64,000 nucleotides of DNA from JAUZOB01 sp963692465 (GTDB taxonomy: Bacteria > Bacteroidota > Bacteroidia > Bacteroidales > Prolixibacteraceae): positions 1-64,000 of the forward strand of contig OY829943.1 in assembly GCA_963692465.1 (NCBI GenBank), written 5' to 3'. This document shows, in pieces, positions 43,770 through 51,696 of the stretch. A model generated the notes under the pieces. It searched no databases and was not told where the DNA came from. It saw only the letters and a list, made by a program, of their open reading frames with translations. Within the stretch, counting starts at the first letter, position 1; each line of letters starts with the position of its first letter. A program made the position numbers and the translations under genes.

Positions 43770-43886
43770 ATGGTTTTACTGTTAAAGTATGTTCGGTATA
43801 TTCGAAACTTGTTAAAGAAATACCAGATTATGATCCGAAAAACACAGCGTAAATATCTACTGGAAGCTGTTAAAACAAGTTCTTGA
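43770..43886 (+). CDS. Candidate small basic protein, 38 residues
   Basis: The frame starts MVLLLKYVRYIRNLLKKYQI and ends VKTSS-stop. It is rich in Lys/Arg and Leu/Ile and looks like an amphipathic helix. It lies downstream of a good TAnnTTTG box and does not overlap any other gene. Coding is unproven, since frames of this length occur by chance in AT-rich DNA. I do not recognise a family. Confidence 0.25.
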   Translation: MVLLLKYVRYIRNLLKKYQIMIRKTQRKYLLEAVKTSS

Positions 43887-43950
43887 CCGTTTAATTTTAA
43901 ATAAAGTTAAAGATCAATTACAAAGTAAGGCACTTCAAACAATTATCTAT

Positions 43951-43958
43951 TAATTTTG
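43951..43958 (+). promoter_or_regulatory. Candidate -7 box of the PPi-PFK gene
   Basis: TAATTTTG matches TAnnTTTG perfectly, 42 bp upstream of the start codon. No clear TTTG -33 partner was seen. Confidence 0.45.
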
Positions 43959-44000
43959 CGCGACTTGTTATGAAAATCCATAATACCAAAAAAAATAAAA

Positions 44001-45662
44001 ATGACAATCAGCGCATTACAACGAGAAAGAGCAGGCTATGCTCCTAAATTACCCAAGGCTCTCCGGGGAGCTGCTAAAGTTGTTGAAGGAAGTAAGACTG
44101 AGTCAGTAGCTAACCAAACTGATATTCAGAAACTTTTCCCCAACACCTATGGCTTACCTCTTCTGACCATTGAGTCGGACGAGACAAAAGGGAATGCTAA
44201 AACACAACCTATTAACGTTGGTGTTATCCTTTCCGGCGGACAGGCTCCCGGCGGACACAATGTGATTTCCGGAATTTTTGACGGACTGAAAAAATTGAAC
44301 CCCGAAAACAGACTCATTGGTTTCCTTGGTGGTCCCGGTGGTCTTGTCGATGGGAAATACAAAGAACTAACAGCCGATTATATTGATGAATATCGTAATA
44401 CCGGCGGTTTTGATATTATTGGATCGGGCCGTACCAAACTAGAAGAAGAATGGCAGTTTGACAAAAGTCTACTCGTTTGTCGCGAGCTTGGCATCTCTGC
44501 TATCGTGATTATTGGTGGGGACGACTCGAATACCAATGCCTGCGTCTTAGCCGAATATTATCTGAAAAACAATACCGGAGTACAGGTATTCGGCTGCCCT
44601 AAAACAATTGACGGGGACCTTAAAAACGAAATGATCGAAACTTCTTTTGGTTTCGATACAGCTTGTAAAGTTTATTCCGAATTGATCGGAAACATCCAGC
44701 GTGATGCAAACTCTGCAAAAAAATACTGGCATTTTATTAAACTAATGGGTCGCTCTGCTTCGCATATTGCTTTGGAATGTGCCTTGCAAACTCAACCGAA
44801 TGTCGCGCTCATTTCAGAAGAAGTGGCTGAAAAGAAAACGACACTTGCTGAAATTGTCGATTATATTGCTAAAGTCGTCGCACAACGCGCTGCTAACGGG
44901 AACGACTTCGGAACAGCTCTTATTCCTGAAGGCCTGATCGAATTCATCCCTGAGATGAAAACGCTGATCAGCGAACTGAATGATTTGCTGGCTGAAGGAA
45001 CAGATTCCGACAAGATATTCAAAGGACTGAAGAAAAAAGATCGTATCGAATGGGTAAAAGGTCAGATTAGTGCTGACTCTGCCAATGTGTTAGGCACTCT
45101 GCCTGAAGGCATCGCCAAACAGTTAATGCTCGATCGTGACCCTCATGGAAATGTTCAGGTTTCTAAAATCGAAACCGAAAAATTATTGATTGAGATGGTT
45201 GCAAGACGTCTTTTTGATCTGCGTGAAGCCGGTAAATATACGGGCAAATTTAGTGCTCAGAATCACTTCTTCGGTTATGAAGGTCGTTGTGCTGCTCCTT
45301 CTAACTTCGACGCCGACTATTGTTATTCGCTGGGCTACACCGCTGCGGTCCTGATTGCAAGTGGTAAAACTGGCTATATGGCATCAGTTCGCAATACAAC
45401 CGCTTCTGCTGAAGAATGGGTTGCCGGTGGTGTTCCGATCACCATGATGATGAACATGGAACGTCGTCACGGAAATATGAAACCGGTCATTCAAAAAGCA
45501 TTAGTTCGCTTAGAGGGTGCTCCTTTCAAATATTTTGCAGCAAACCGCGCAAAATGGGCTGTAGAAACCGAATATGTATATCCTGGACCTATTCAATACT
45601 TCGGACCTTCGGATGTATGTGATCAAACAACCAGAACCTTAAAATTAGAACAGAACCGGTAA
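44001..45662 (+). CDS. pfp: Diphosphate-fructose-6-phosphate 1-phosphotransferase (PPi-PFK)
   Basis: The 553-residue long-form enzyme interconverts fructose 6-phosphate and fructose 1,6-bisphosphate using PPi. The PFK motifs are present: GGQAPGGHNVI (about 77-87), FLGGPGGL, VIIGGDDSNTNA, where GGDD replaces the GGDG of ATP-dependent enzymes, PKTIDGDL, and MGRSASH. The length and these motifs place it in the PPi-dependent beta-type group common in Bacteroidales. PPi-linked glycolysis saves ATP and makes the step reversible. It is followed by a strong terminator. Confidence 0.95.
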   Translation: MTISALQRERAGYAPKLPKALRGAAKVVEGSKTESVANQTDIQKLFPNTYGLPLLTIESDETKGNAKTQPINVGVILSGGQAPGGHNVISGIFDGLKKLNPENRLIGFLGGPGGLVDGKYKELTADYIDEYRNTGGFDIIGSGRTKLEEEWQFDKSLLVCRELGISAIVIIGGDDSNTNACVLAEYYLKNNTGVQVFGCPKTIDGDLKNEMIETSFGFDTACKVYSELIGNIQRDANSAKKYWHFIKLMGRSASHIALECALQTQPNVALISEEVAEKKTTLAEIVDYIAKVVAQRAANGNDFGTALIPEGLIEFIPEMKTLISELNDLLAEGTDSDKIFKGLKKKDRIEWVKGQISADSANVLGTLPEGIAKQLMLDRDPHGNVQVSKIETEKLLIEMVARRLFDLREAGKYTGKFSAQNHFFGYEGRCAAPSNFDADYCYSLGYTAAVLIASGKTGYMASVRNTTASAEEWVAGGVPITMMMNMERRHGNMKPVIQKALVRLEGAPFKYFAANRAKWAVETEYVYPGPIQYFGPSDVCDQTTRTLKLEQNR

Positions 45663-45682
45663 TACGGTTTTGTCTATTCAAT

Positions 45683-45719
45683 AAAAAAAGGGAGATCTTC
45701 ATCAGATCTCCCTTTTTTA
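45683..45719. terminator. Bidirectional terminator between pfp and the DUF1015 gene
   Basis: GGGAGATCT pairs with AGATCTCCC around a 5-nt loop (TCATC). A T-tract lies on the plus side and an A-tract on the other, so it serves both converging transcripts. Confidence 0.95.
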
Positions 45720-45739
45720 TTATCATTAAAAACACCGTA

Positions 45740-46990
45740 TTAATCAAGAAGGTGAATCACTAATCCGGATCGTAATTTCGGTTCGAACCATGTGGTTTTG
45801 GGAGGCATAATATTACCGGAATCAGCAATGTTAATCAACTGCTTCATTGAAACCGGATATAAGGCAAAAGCAACAGACATTTCGCCACTGTCAACCCGTT
45901 TCTTTAATTCCCCAAGTCCTCTGATTCCCCCTACGAAGTCGATACGTTTATCCGTTCTCAGGTCTTTTATTCCAAGGACCTCATCCAATACCAGATTGGA
46001 AAGGATCGTAACATCAAGTACTCCAATAGGATCCTGGTCATTATAAGTTCCGGTTTTGGCTTTCATTGAATACCACTGTCCCTCCAGATACATGGAGAAC
46101 TCGTGTAAACGTGAAGGCTTATAGATTTCCGTTCCTTCGGCTTTAACTTCAAAATTACGGGCAATGGCATTCAAAAATGCCTCTTTCGAGTGTCCGTTCA
46201 AATCCTTAACAACTCGGTTATAATCGATTATTTTAAGCTGATTATCAGGAAAATGAACGGCCAGAAAGAAATTATATTCTTCTTTTCCCGTATGGTTCGG
46301 GTTCTGATCGCGTTTTTCTTTGCCTACCAGGGCCGCAGCAGCGGTACGGTGATGACCATCGGCTACATAGGTATAAGGGACCTTGGTTGCAAACAGTTCT
46401 TCAATTCGTTTGTTGACCGTAGCATCTTCAATAACCCAAAAATGATGTCCGAAGCCGTCTTCAGCCACAAAATCATATTCCGGTTGCTTGTTAGCAACAA
46501 TATCAGCCACAATAGCGTCTAATTCGGGAACAGCAGGATAAGTAAAGAATACCGGTTCCATATTGGCCTTGTTGATACGAACATGGACCATACGGTCTTC
46601 TTCCTTGTCTTTCCGGGTCAACTCGTGCTTTTTAATAATCCCATTCAGATAATCATCAACCGAAGCACAACCGACAATTCCGTATTGGGTGCGCCCCTCC
46701 ATGGTTTGCGCATAGATATAAAAACGGGCTTCCTGATCCTGAACCAGCCACCCTTTTTTCTGAAACAGTTTAAAGTTCTCAACTGATTTGTTATAAACAG
46801 CCTGAGAGTGTACGTCAATACCCTTTTCACAGTCGATTTCAGAACGGGTTACATGAAGCAGCGAACAGGCTTTTCCTTCAGCCATCTTGGCTGCTTCTTC
46901 AACATTCATTACATCATAAGGCAGACAAGCCAGATCTTCTACTATATTTTTTGGGGGACGGAGTCCCTTAAATGGTTTTACAGTGGCCAT
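45740..46990 (-). CDS. DUF1015 protein
   Basis: The 416-residue protein has the family start MATVKPFKGLRPPKN...CLPYDVMN (about 1-28), TYVADGHHRTAAA (about 205-217) and the late DVTILSNLVLDEVLGI. Function is unknown, though the family regularly lies next to serA/serC in Bacteroidales, which suggests a link to serine metabolism. It ends the serC-serA-DUF1015 run, 11 bp after serA. No signal peptide or membrane segment. Confidence 0.9.
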   Translation of the reverse strand: MATVKPFKGLRPPKNIVEDLACLPYDVMNVEEAAKMAEGKACSLLHVTRSEIDCEKGIDVHSQAVYNKSVENFKLFQKKGWLVQDQEARFYIYAQTMEGRTQYGIVGCASVDDYLNGIIKKHELTRKDKEEDRMVHVRINKANMEPVFFTYPAVPELDAIVADIVANKQPEYDFVAEDGFGHHFWVIEDATVNKRIEELFATKVPYTYVADGHHRTAAAALVGKEKRDQNPNHTGKEEYNFFLAVHFPDNQLKIIDYNRVVKDLNGHSKEAFLNAIARNFEVKAEGTEIYKPSRLHEFSMYLEGQWYSMKAKTGTYNDQDPIGVLDVTILSNLVLDEVLGIKDLRTDKRIDFVGGIRGLGELKKRVDSGEMSVAFALYPVSMKQLINIADSGNIMPPKTTWFEPKLRSGLVIHLLD

Positions 46991-47001
46991 TATTGCGTTG
47001 T

Positions 47002-47925
47002 TTATTTATTTACCTGATATTTTGCGTTTCCGGTCTTGAAGAAATCAACAATTTGCCGGGCTGCAGCTAATCCTGCATTGATATTTGCTTCTGAAGTCTG
47101 TGCTCCCATTTTCTTAGGAGTAAAGAAATAACGTCCTGCATATTTTTCGGCAAAGACATTGGCACAGGCAGGAGCTACATCAGAGATATATTTAAAGTCG
47201 GGACGAGCTTCCATCAGTTTCAATAATCCTTCTTCGCAAATAACTTCCTTACGGGCAGTATTGACCAATACAGCTCCTTTAGGCATCCGGTTCAAAAGTT
47301 CATAATTAATCGAGTTTTTGGTCTTATCTGTAGCCGGAATATGCAAAGAAACGTAATGACAGGTAGAATAGAGTTTCTCAACAGAATCAATCGCTTTTAC
47401 ACCATCTGCTTCGATGACCGACTGGTCAACAAACGGATCAAAGGCATATACTTGCATTCCAAAGCCTTTGGCAATAAATGCAACACGACGGCCTACATTC
47501 CCATAGGCATGAATACCGAGTTTTTTGCCTTTCAATTCAACACCGGAAGTTCCATTATAACCATTACGGGCCAGATAGACCATCATTCCCAAAGCAAGTT
47601 CGGCAACAGCATTGGAATTCTGCCCGGGAGTGTTCATAACAACAACGCCCTTGCTCTTTGAAACAGCCAGGTCAATGTTGTCATAACCGGCTCCGGCACG
47701 AACAATAACTTTCACGTTGGAGGCCGCATTCAATACTTCCGCGTCGATGATATCACTACGAACAATCATTGCGTCAGCATCAGCAACGGCTGCAAGTAAT
47801 TTGGCTTTTTCGCCGTATTTCTCAAGAACAACCAGTTGATCACCTGATTTTTCGACAATTTCACGAATTTGACTCACTGCAGCAGGAGCAAATGGTTTAT
47901 CGGTAGCAACTAATATTTTTTTCAT
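47002..47925 (-). CDS. serA: D-3-phosphoglycerate dehydrogenase, short K-type
   Basis: I use the ATG at 47925 (MKKILVATDKPF), giving 307 residues; the longer frame starts inside a hairpin and has no homology. The D-isomer hydroxyacid dehydrogenase fold is clear: RAGAGYDNIDL, the Rossmann GNVGRRVA, NTARKEV with the catalytic Arg. The usual TPH-I-G motif with catalytic His is replaced by TPKKMGAQT, so Lys occupies the His position. From memory this is the short type also known from Entamoeba and Bacteroides. There is no regulatory ACT domain, so serine feedback is unlikely. First step of serine synthesis; serC is immediately upstream. Confidence 0.92.
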   Translation of the reverse strand: MKKILVATDKPFAPAAVSQIREIVEKSGDQLVVLEKYGEKAKLLAAVADADAMIVRSDIIDAEVLNAASNVKVIVRAGAGYDNIDLAVSKSKGVVVMNTPGQNSNAVAELALGMMVYLARNGYNGTSGVELKGKKLGIHAYGNVGRRVAFIAKGFGMQVYAFDPFVDQSVIEADGVKAIDSVEKLYSTCHYVSLHIPATDKTKNSINYELLNRMPKGAVLVNTARKEVICEEGLLKLMEARPDFKYISDVAPACANVFAEKYAGRYFFTPKKMGAQTSEANINAGLAAARQIVDFFKTGNAKYQVNK

Positions 47926-47949
47926 TATAAAAATTTTAAACGGAACTAA

Positions 47950-47990
47950 ATAAAAGAACGATGCAAAAGAGTTCTTCTGCATCGTTCTAT
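47950..47990 (-). terminator. Hairpin with T-tract between serC and serA
   Basis: AGAACGATGCA (47955-47965) and TGCATCGTTCT (47978-47988) form an 11-bp stem with a 12-nt loop. On the minus strand TTTTATTT follows. It lies between two genes of the same pathway and 25 bp before the serA start, so it may attenuate serA and DUF1015 relative to serC. Confidence 0.75.
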
Positions 47991-48002
47991 AACTATTTCG
48001 GA

Positions 48003-49073
48003 TTATATCTTAGCTTCAAAATCACGCATGGCATCAACAAGAGCCTGAACGCTTTCGATTGGAAGAGCATTGTAAATAGATGCCCTGAATCCTCCGACCG
48101 AACGGTGTCCTTTAAGTCCGACCATGCCTCTTTCAGTTGCGAAGTCAAGGAATGGTTTTTCTTGTTCGGCATATTGATCATTCATGATGAAGCAAACATT
48201 CATTCTTGAACGGTCAGCCGGATTAGGAATGGTTGATTTGAACAGTTTGTTCCTTTCAATCTCGCCATAAAGTAATGTGGATTTAGCAATGTTTTCTTTT
48301 TCAATTGCTTCTACTCCACCTTTTGCCTTAAGCCATTTCAGGGTCTGAAGAGCAGCATAAACGGGCAATACAGGAGGGGTATTGAACATAGACCCTTTGT
48401 CAATATGGGTTTGGTAATTAACCATAGTCGGAAGCTGACGAGAAACTTTGCCTAATGCATCTTCGCGGATAATAACAAAAGTAAGACCGGCAGGAGCCAG
48501 ATTCTTTTGTGCACCTCCGTAAATGACTGCATATTTCGATACATCAATCGGGCGACTAAGAATATCGGACGACATATCGGCTGCCATCAAAACATTTACT
48601 TCCGGATCTTTCAATATTTCGGTTCCGTAAATGGTATTATTGGTTGTGATGTGGAAATAATCAACATCGTCAGGAACGGTGTAATTTTTGGGAATATAAT
48701 TGAAGTTTTTATCTTTCGATGAAGCAACCTCTACTACTTCTCCAAAAATCTTTGCTTCTTTAATTGCCTTCGTTGACCAGGCTCCCGTATTGAGGTATGC
48801 AGCTTTCTTGTTCAAAAGATTATAAGGAACCGTGAAGAACTGCGTACTTGCACCTCCTCCAAGGAAAAGTACCTGGTACCCTTTCGGTACATTCAAAAGT
48901 TCTTTAAACAAACTTTGTGCTTCATCCATCACAGCTACAAATTCTTTACTGCGGTGAGAAATTTCAAGAAGTGAAAGCCCTGTACCTGCAAAATTTAAAA
49001 CTGCTTCTGCTGAATTCTTAATGGTGAACTCAGGTAAAATTGAAGGACCTGCATAAAAATTATGTTTCTTCAT
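48003..49073 (-). CDS. serC: Phosphoserine aminotransferase
   Basis: The 356-residue PLP enzyme starts MKKHNFYAGPSILPEF. It has the aldolase-like substrate loops of the class V aminotransferases (SHRSKEF, GGGASTQFF), the PLP-Lys in VIYGGAQKNLAPAGLT (about Lys194), and the C-terminal GHRSVGGFRASIYNA. It converts 3-phosphohydroxypyruvate to phosphoserine using glutamate. It heads the serC-serA-DUF1015 run, so serine synthesis from glycolysis is encoded here except for SerB. Confidence 0.95.
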   Translation of the reverse strand: MKKHNFYAGPSILPEFTIKNSAEAVLNFAGTGLSLLEISHRSKEFVAVMDEAQSLFKELLNVPKGYQVLFLGGGASTQFFTVPYNLLNKKAAYLNTGAWSTKAIKEAKIFGEVVEVASSKDKNFNYIPKNYTVPDDVDYFHITTNNTIYGTEILKDPEVNVLMAADMSSDILSRPIDVSKYAVIYGGAQKNLAPAGLTFVIIREDALGKVSRQLPTMVNYQTHIDKGSMFNTPPVLPVYAALQTLKWLKAKGGVEAIEKENIAKSTLLYGEIERNKLFKSTIPNPADRSRMNVCFIMNDQYAEQEKPFLDFATERGMVGLKGHRSVGGFRASIYNALPIESVQALVDAMRDFEAKI

Positions 49074-49184
49074 TGTAGTATGGGTTTAAAAAATATCCAA
49101 TTATAATACTAATATATTCAAAACGAATGATTTTGACATCAAATAATCCGTTCAAAATTCATAAACTTCTAAAAACCAGATGGA

Positions 49185-49934
49185 CTAAGAACCGTTACTT
49201 TTCATCTCCATATTCTGGTTATTTATTATTTTTCCTTCATGATATATCGGAACGATGGTACTACTATCTGGAGTGAGACAATATTCCATACAATAATCAA
49301 GGCCTTTCGCTGCAAGTCTTGACTTCTGTGCGGCTTTCTGCATATATCCGATTAAATCTTTCCGGGCTAATCGCCATAAATCAAGCGAGGCTTGTGCTGA
49401 ATCACAGATCGTTGAATAATTTCCACTATCTAATAATTGCTGAGATAGTGCCCCGGCAAAAACAGAATCTTCCAGACTGAAGCGGTCTTTCCATGAGGCA
49501 CAAAGGATCAAAACCGAGCGCCCTTGCTGGATAAGCCATTGCGATACTGCGGAAAGATTAAGAAAAGAGCCAATGACGACTGGTGAGTATTTTTGAGCCA
49601 TATTGATTGAACGGGTTCCGTTGGTTGTTGAATAAACAATTTCCTTGTCTTCAACCCGGTCTTTGGTAAAGTTAAGGGGACAATTACCAAAATCCGCAAA
49701 ATCAAGAACATTCCCATCGCGTTCTGAGGCTACTATATAGCCCTGTTCTTTCATTAACCTTGCTTCTTCAACTGAAGACACAGGAATAATGGCTTTTGCT
49801 CCGTTTTCAAAAGCAGCACATATTGATGAGGTTGCTCTAAGTATATCTGTCACAACAACAATTTGTTCTTCCGAGGCATACAGTTTATATAACGCAGGAC
49901 TAAAACAAACCTGAAACTGATTTCGGCTTTCCAT
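49185..49934 (-). CDS. comB: 2-phosphosulfolactate phosphatase-like protein (ComB family)
   Basis: I use the ATG at 49934 (MESRNQFQVCFSP). The 249-residue protein has the ComB core: VVTDILRATSSICAAFENGAKAIIPVSSVEEA (quoted in parts, about 26-57), STTNGTRSI and CASWKDRFSLEDSVFAGAL. In methanogens ComB removes phosphate from 2-phosphosulfolactate on the path to coenzyme M. Many Bacteroidota keep a homologue without the rest of that path, so the true substrate here is uncertain. It stands between serC and gcvT on the same strand without clear operon linkage. Confidence 0.82.
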   Translation of the reverse strand: MESRNQFQVCFSPALYKLYASEEQIVVVTDILRATSSICAAFENGAKAIIPVSSVEEARLMKEQGYIVASERDGNVLDFADFGNCPLNFTKDRVEDKEIVYSTTNGTRSINMAQKYSPVVIGSFLNLSAVSQWLIQQGRSVLILCASWKDRFSLEDSVFAGALSQQLLDSGNYSTICDSAQASLDLWRLARKDLIGYMQKAAQKSRLAAKGLDYCMEYCLTPDSSTIVPIYHEGKIINNQNMEMKSNGS

Positions 49935-50031
49935 CAATGCTCTCTATTTTTGGCGTAAAAGTATACTTTTTGCTTAAGTGTTATGACTTTCGTCATATTA
50001 TTTGCTTCAAAGTTAAACCCATGTTAAAAAA

Positions 50032-50067
50032 GGGTACTGAATAAATGATCTATTCAGTACCCTTTTT
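50032..50067 (-). terminator. Terminator downstream of gcvT
   Basis: A 12-bp stem GGGTACTGAATA/TATTCAGTACCC with a 7-nt loop is flanked by A/T tracts on both sides. On the minus strand T residues follow the stem, 22 bp after the gcvT stop codon. Confidence 0.93.
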
Positions 50068-50088
50068 ACGTTGTAGTAAAACCTGCTT

Positions 50089-51174
50089 TTAAGCAATAAA
50101 CGGAGGTTTTACAACCTCTGCCTTGATCTTTTTACCTCGTATCTCAATATAAATAATCGAACCGACCGAAGAATATTCCTTCTGAACATATCCCATTCCG
50201 ATTCCCTTGTTGAGCACAGGCGACATGGTACCGGAGGTAACCTGTCCTATTTGGGTTCCGTCTTCATTCACAATCGAGTATTCGTGACGAGGAATTCCAC
50301 GGTCAATCAATTTAAAGGCGCACAATTTGCGCAAAACACCTTCTTTTTTCTGTTTTAACAGAACGTCACGATCTATAAAATCTTTTCCATCAGCGAATTT
50401 TGTAATCCAACCTAAACCGGCTTCTATCGGCGAAGTGGTATCATCAATATCGTTTCCGTACAGGCAATATCCCATCTCAAGCCGCAATGTGTCGCGTGCC
50501 CCGAGACCAATCGGTTTAATTCCATCTTCAGCCCCGGCCTCAAAGATTGCATTCCAGATAGACGTTGCATGCCGGTTGTAAAAATAGAGTTCAAACCCGC
50601 CGGCCCCGGTATATCCGGTTGCAGAGATGATCACGTCATCAATTCCGGCAATCGTACCGGTCACAAAGGTGTAATACTTGATTTCCGATAGATTAACTTT
50701 AGTAAGTTTCTGAAGGACTGCAAGAGCTTTCGGTCCCTGAACAGCAAGCTGACTCATCTGATCGGAAGCATTGTCCATCACGACATTCCCTTCTTTTTGC
50801 GATACAAGCCAGTTCCAGTCCTTCTCGACATTGGCTGCGTTAACAACTAATAAATATTTTTCAGGGACATAGAAATAAACCAGCAGGTCGTCAACAATTC
50901 CGCCTTTTCCATTCGGGAAGCAGGAATACTGAGCTTGTCCCGGAATGATTTTAGATACATCGTTGGTAGTAACCTTTTGTAAAAAACTCAGTGCATCAGG
51001 TCCTTTAATCCAGAATTCTCCCATGTGAGAGACGTCAAAGACTCCTACACCATTTCGAACGGTCATATGTTCGTCTTTTATTCCGCTGTATTCAATAGGC
51101 ATGTTATATCCGGCAAAAGGGGCCATTTTTGCACCTAATCGTTGGTGCATATCAAAAAAAGCAGTGGTTTTCAT
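50089..51174 (-). CDS. gcvT: Glycine cleavage system aminomethyltransferase (T protein)
   Basis: The 361-residue protein starts MKTTAFFDMHQRLGAKMAPF and has the THF-binding domain with GVFDVSHMGEF and the catalytic Asp in the region ISATGYTGAGGFELYF. The C-terminal barrel includes CAFKLIDRGIPRHEY. It transfers the methylene group of aminomethyl-lipoyl H protein to THF, releasing ammonia. H, P and L proteins are not in the window. With fhs and serA/serC it ties serine/glycine and folate C1 flow. It has a good promoter candidate just upstream. Confidence 0.95.
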   Translation of the reverse strand: MKTTAFFDMHQRLGAKMAPFAGYNMPIEYSGIKDEHMTVRNGVGVFDVSHMGEFWIKGPDALSFLQKVTTNDVSKIIPGQAQYSCFPNGKGGIVDDLLVYFYVPEKYLLVVNAANVEKDWNWLVSQKEGNVVMDNASDQMSQLAVQGPKALAVLQKLTKVNLSEIKYYTFVTGTIAGIDDVIISATGYTGAGGFELYFYNRHATSIWNAIFEAGAEDGIKPIGLGARDTLRLEMGYCLYGNDIDDTTSPIEAGLGWITKFADGKDFIDRDVLLKQKKEGVLRKLCAFKLIDRGIPRHEYSIVNEDGTQIGQVTSGTMSPVLNKGIGMGYVQKEYSSVGSIIYIEIRGKKIKAEVVKPPFIA

Positions 51175-51204
51175 GAATTGGATTTAAGTAACAACAATCT
51201 TTTA

Positions 51205-51212
51205 CAAAAATA
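51205..51212 (-). promoter_or_regulatory. Candidate -7 box of gcvT
   Basis: TATTTTTG on the minus strand is a perfect TAnnTTTG box, 30 bp upstream of the ATG. A TTG about 15 nt further upstream is a slightly close -33. Confidence 0.45.
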
Positions 51213-51337
51213 CAAATTTTTCAATCCCAACATATGTTTTTATTAGTCCCCCTATTTTTGCCCATAAATCAAAAAAATTCTTAATATTGTATATAGAAAG
51301 CATATTTGAGAACAATAATTACTAGTTTAATCGGATT

Positions 51338-51691
51338 ATGAATCAAACAAAAGTTACAGATCTCAATTATTTAAAGGACGTTACAGAAAACGATCCTAAA
51401 GCTATGCGCGAAATTATCGAAATGTTTATTGCGCAAATTCCCGAGTTTATTGAAAACATGAATGCATCATTGAAAAACAAACAATACATTGAATTGGGCA
51501 AAGAGGCCCATAAAGCCAAATCATCTGTAATGGTTATGGGGCTAAACGACTTGGGCCTTCAACTAAAAGAACTCCAGTTGCTAACCGAACAGAGAGCTGG
51601 AATTGAACGCTATCGGGACTATGTAGATGATTTTATTCGGAATTGTAATCAGGCTAAAAAAGAACTGGAAGAATTTCTAAAAGATCAATAA
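51338..51691 (+). CDS. Hpt-domain phosphotransfer protein
   Basis: The 117-residue all-helical protein has the Hpt phospho-acceptor in ELGKEAHKAKSSVMVMG (His about residue 52) followed by GLQLKELQLLTEQ. Single-domain Hpt proteins relay phosphoryl groups between a hybrid kinase and a response regulator. It stops 5 bp before the end of the convergent DUF4838 gene of the exopolysaccharide operon, whose first gene is a receiver-only regulator. A functional link is plausible but is inferred only from proximity. Confidence 0.85.
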   Translation: MNQTKVTDLNYLKDVTENDPKAMREIIEMFIAQIPEFIENMNASLKNKQYIELGKEAHKAKSSVMVMGLNDLGLQLKELQLLTEQRAGIERYRDYVDDFIRNCNQAKKELEEFLKDQ

Positions 51692-51696
51692 CCTTT

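Larger units (their letters stand above)
43651..44000. other. Intergenic region between uvrA and the PPi-PFK gene
   Basis: About 350 bp separate the divergent uvrA and PFK genes. It contains two TAnnTTTG boxes on the plus strand (43710 and 43951) and a possible small reading frame at 43770-43886, described separately. Confidence 0.5.
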
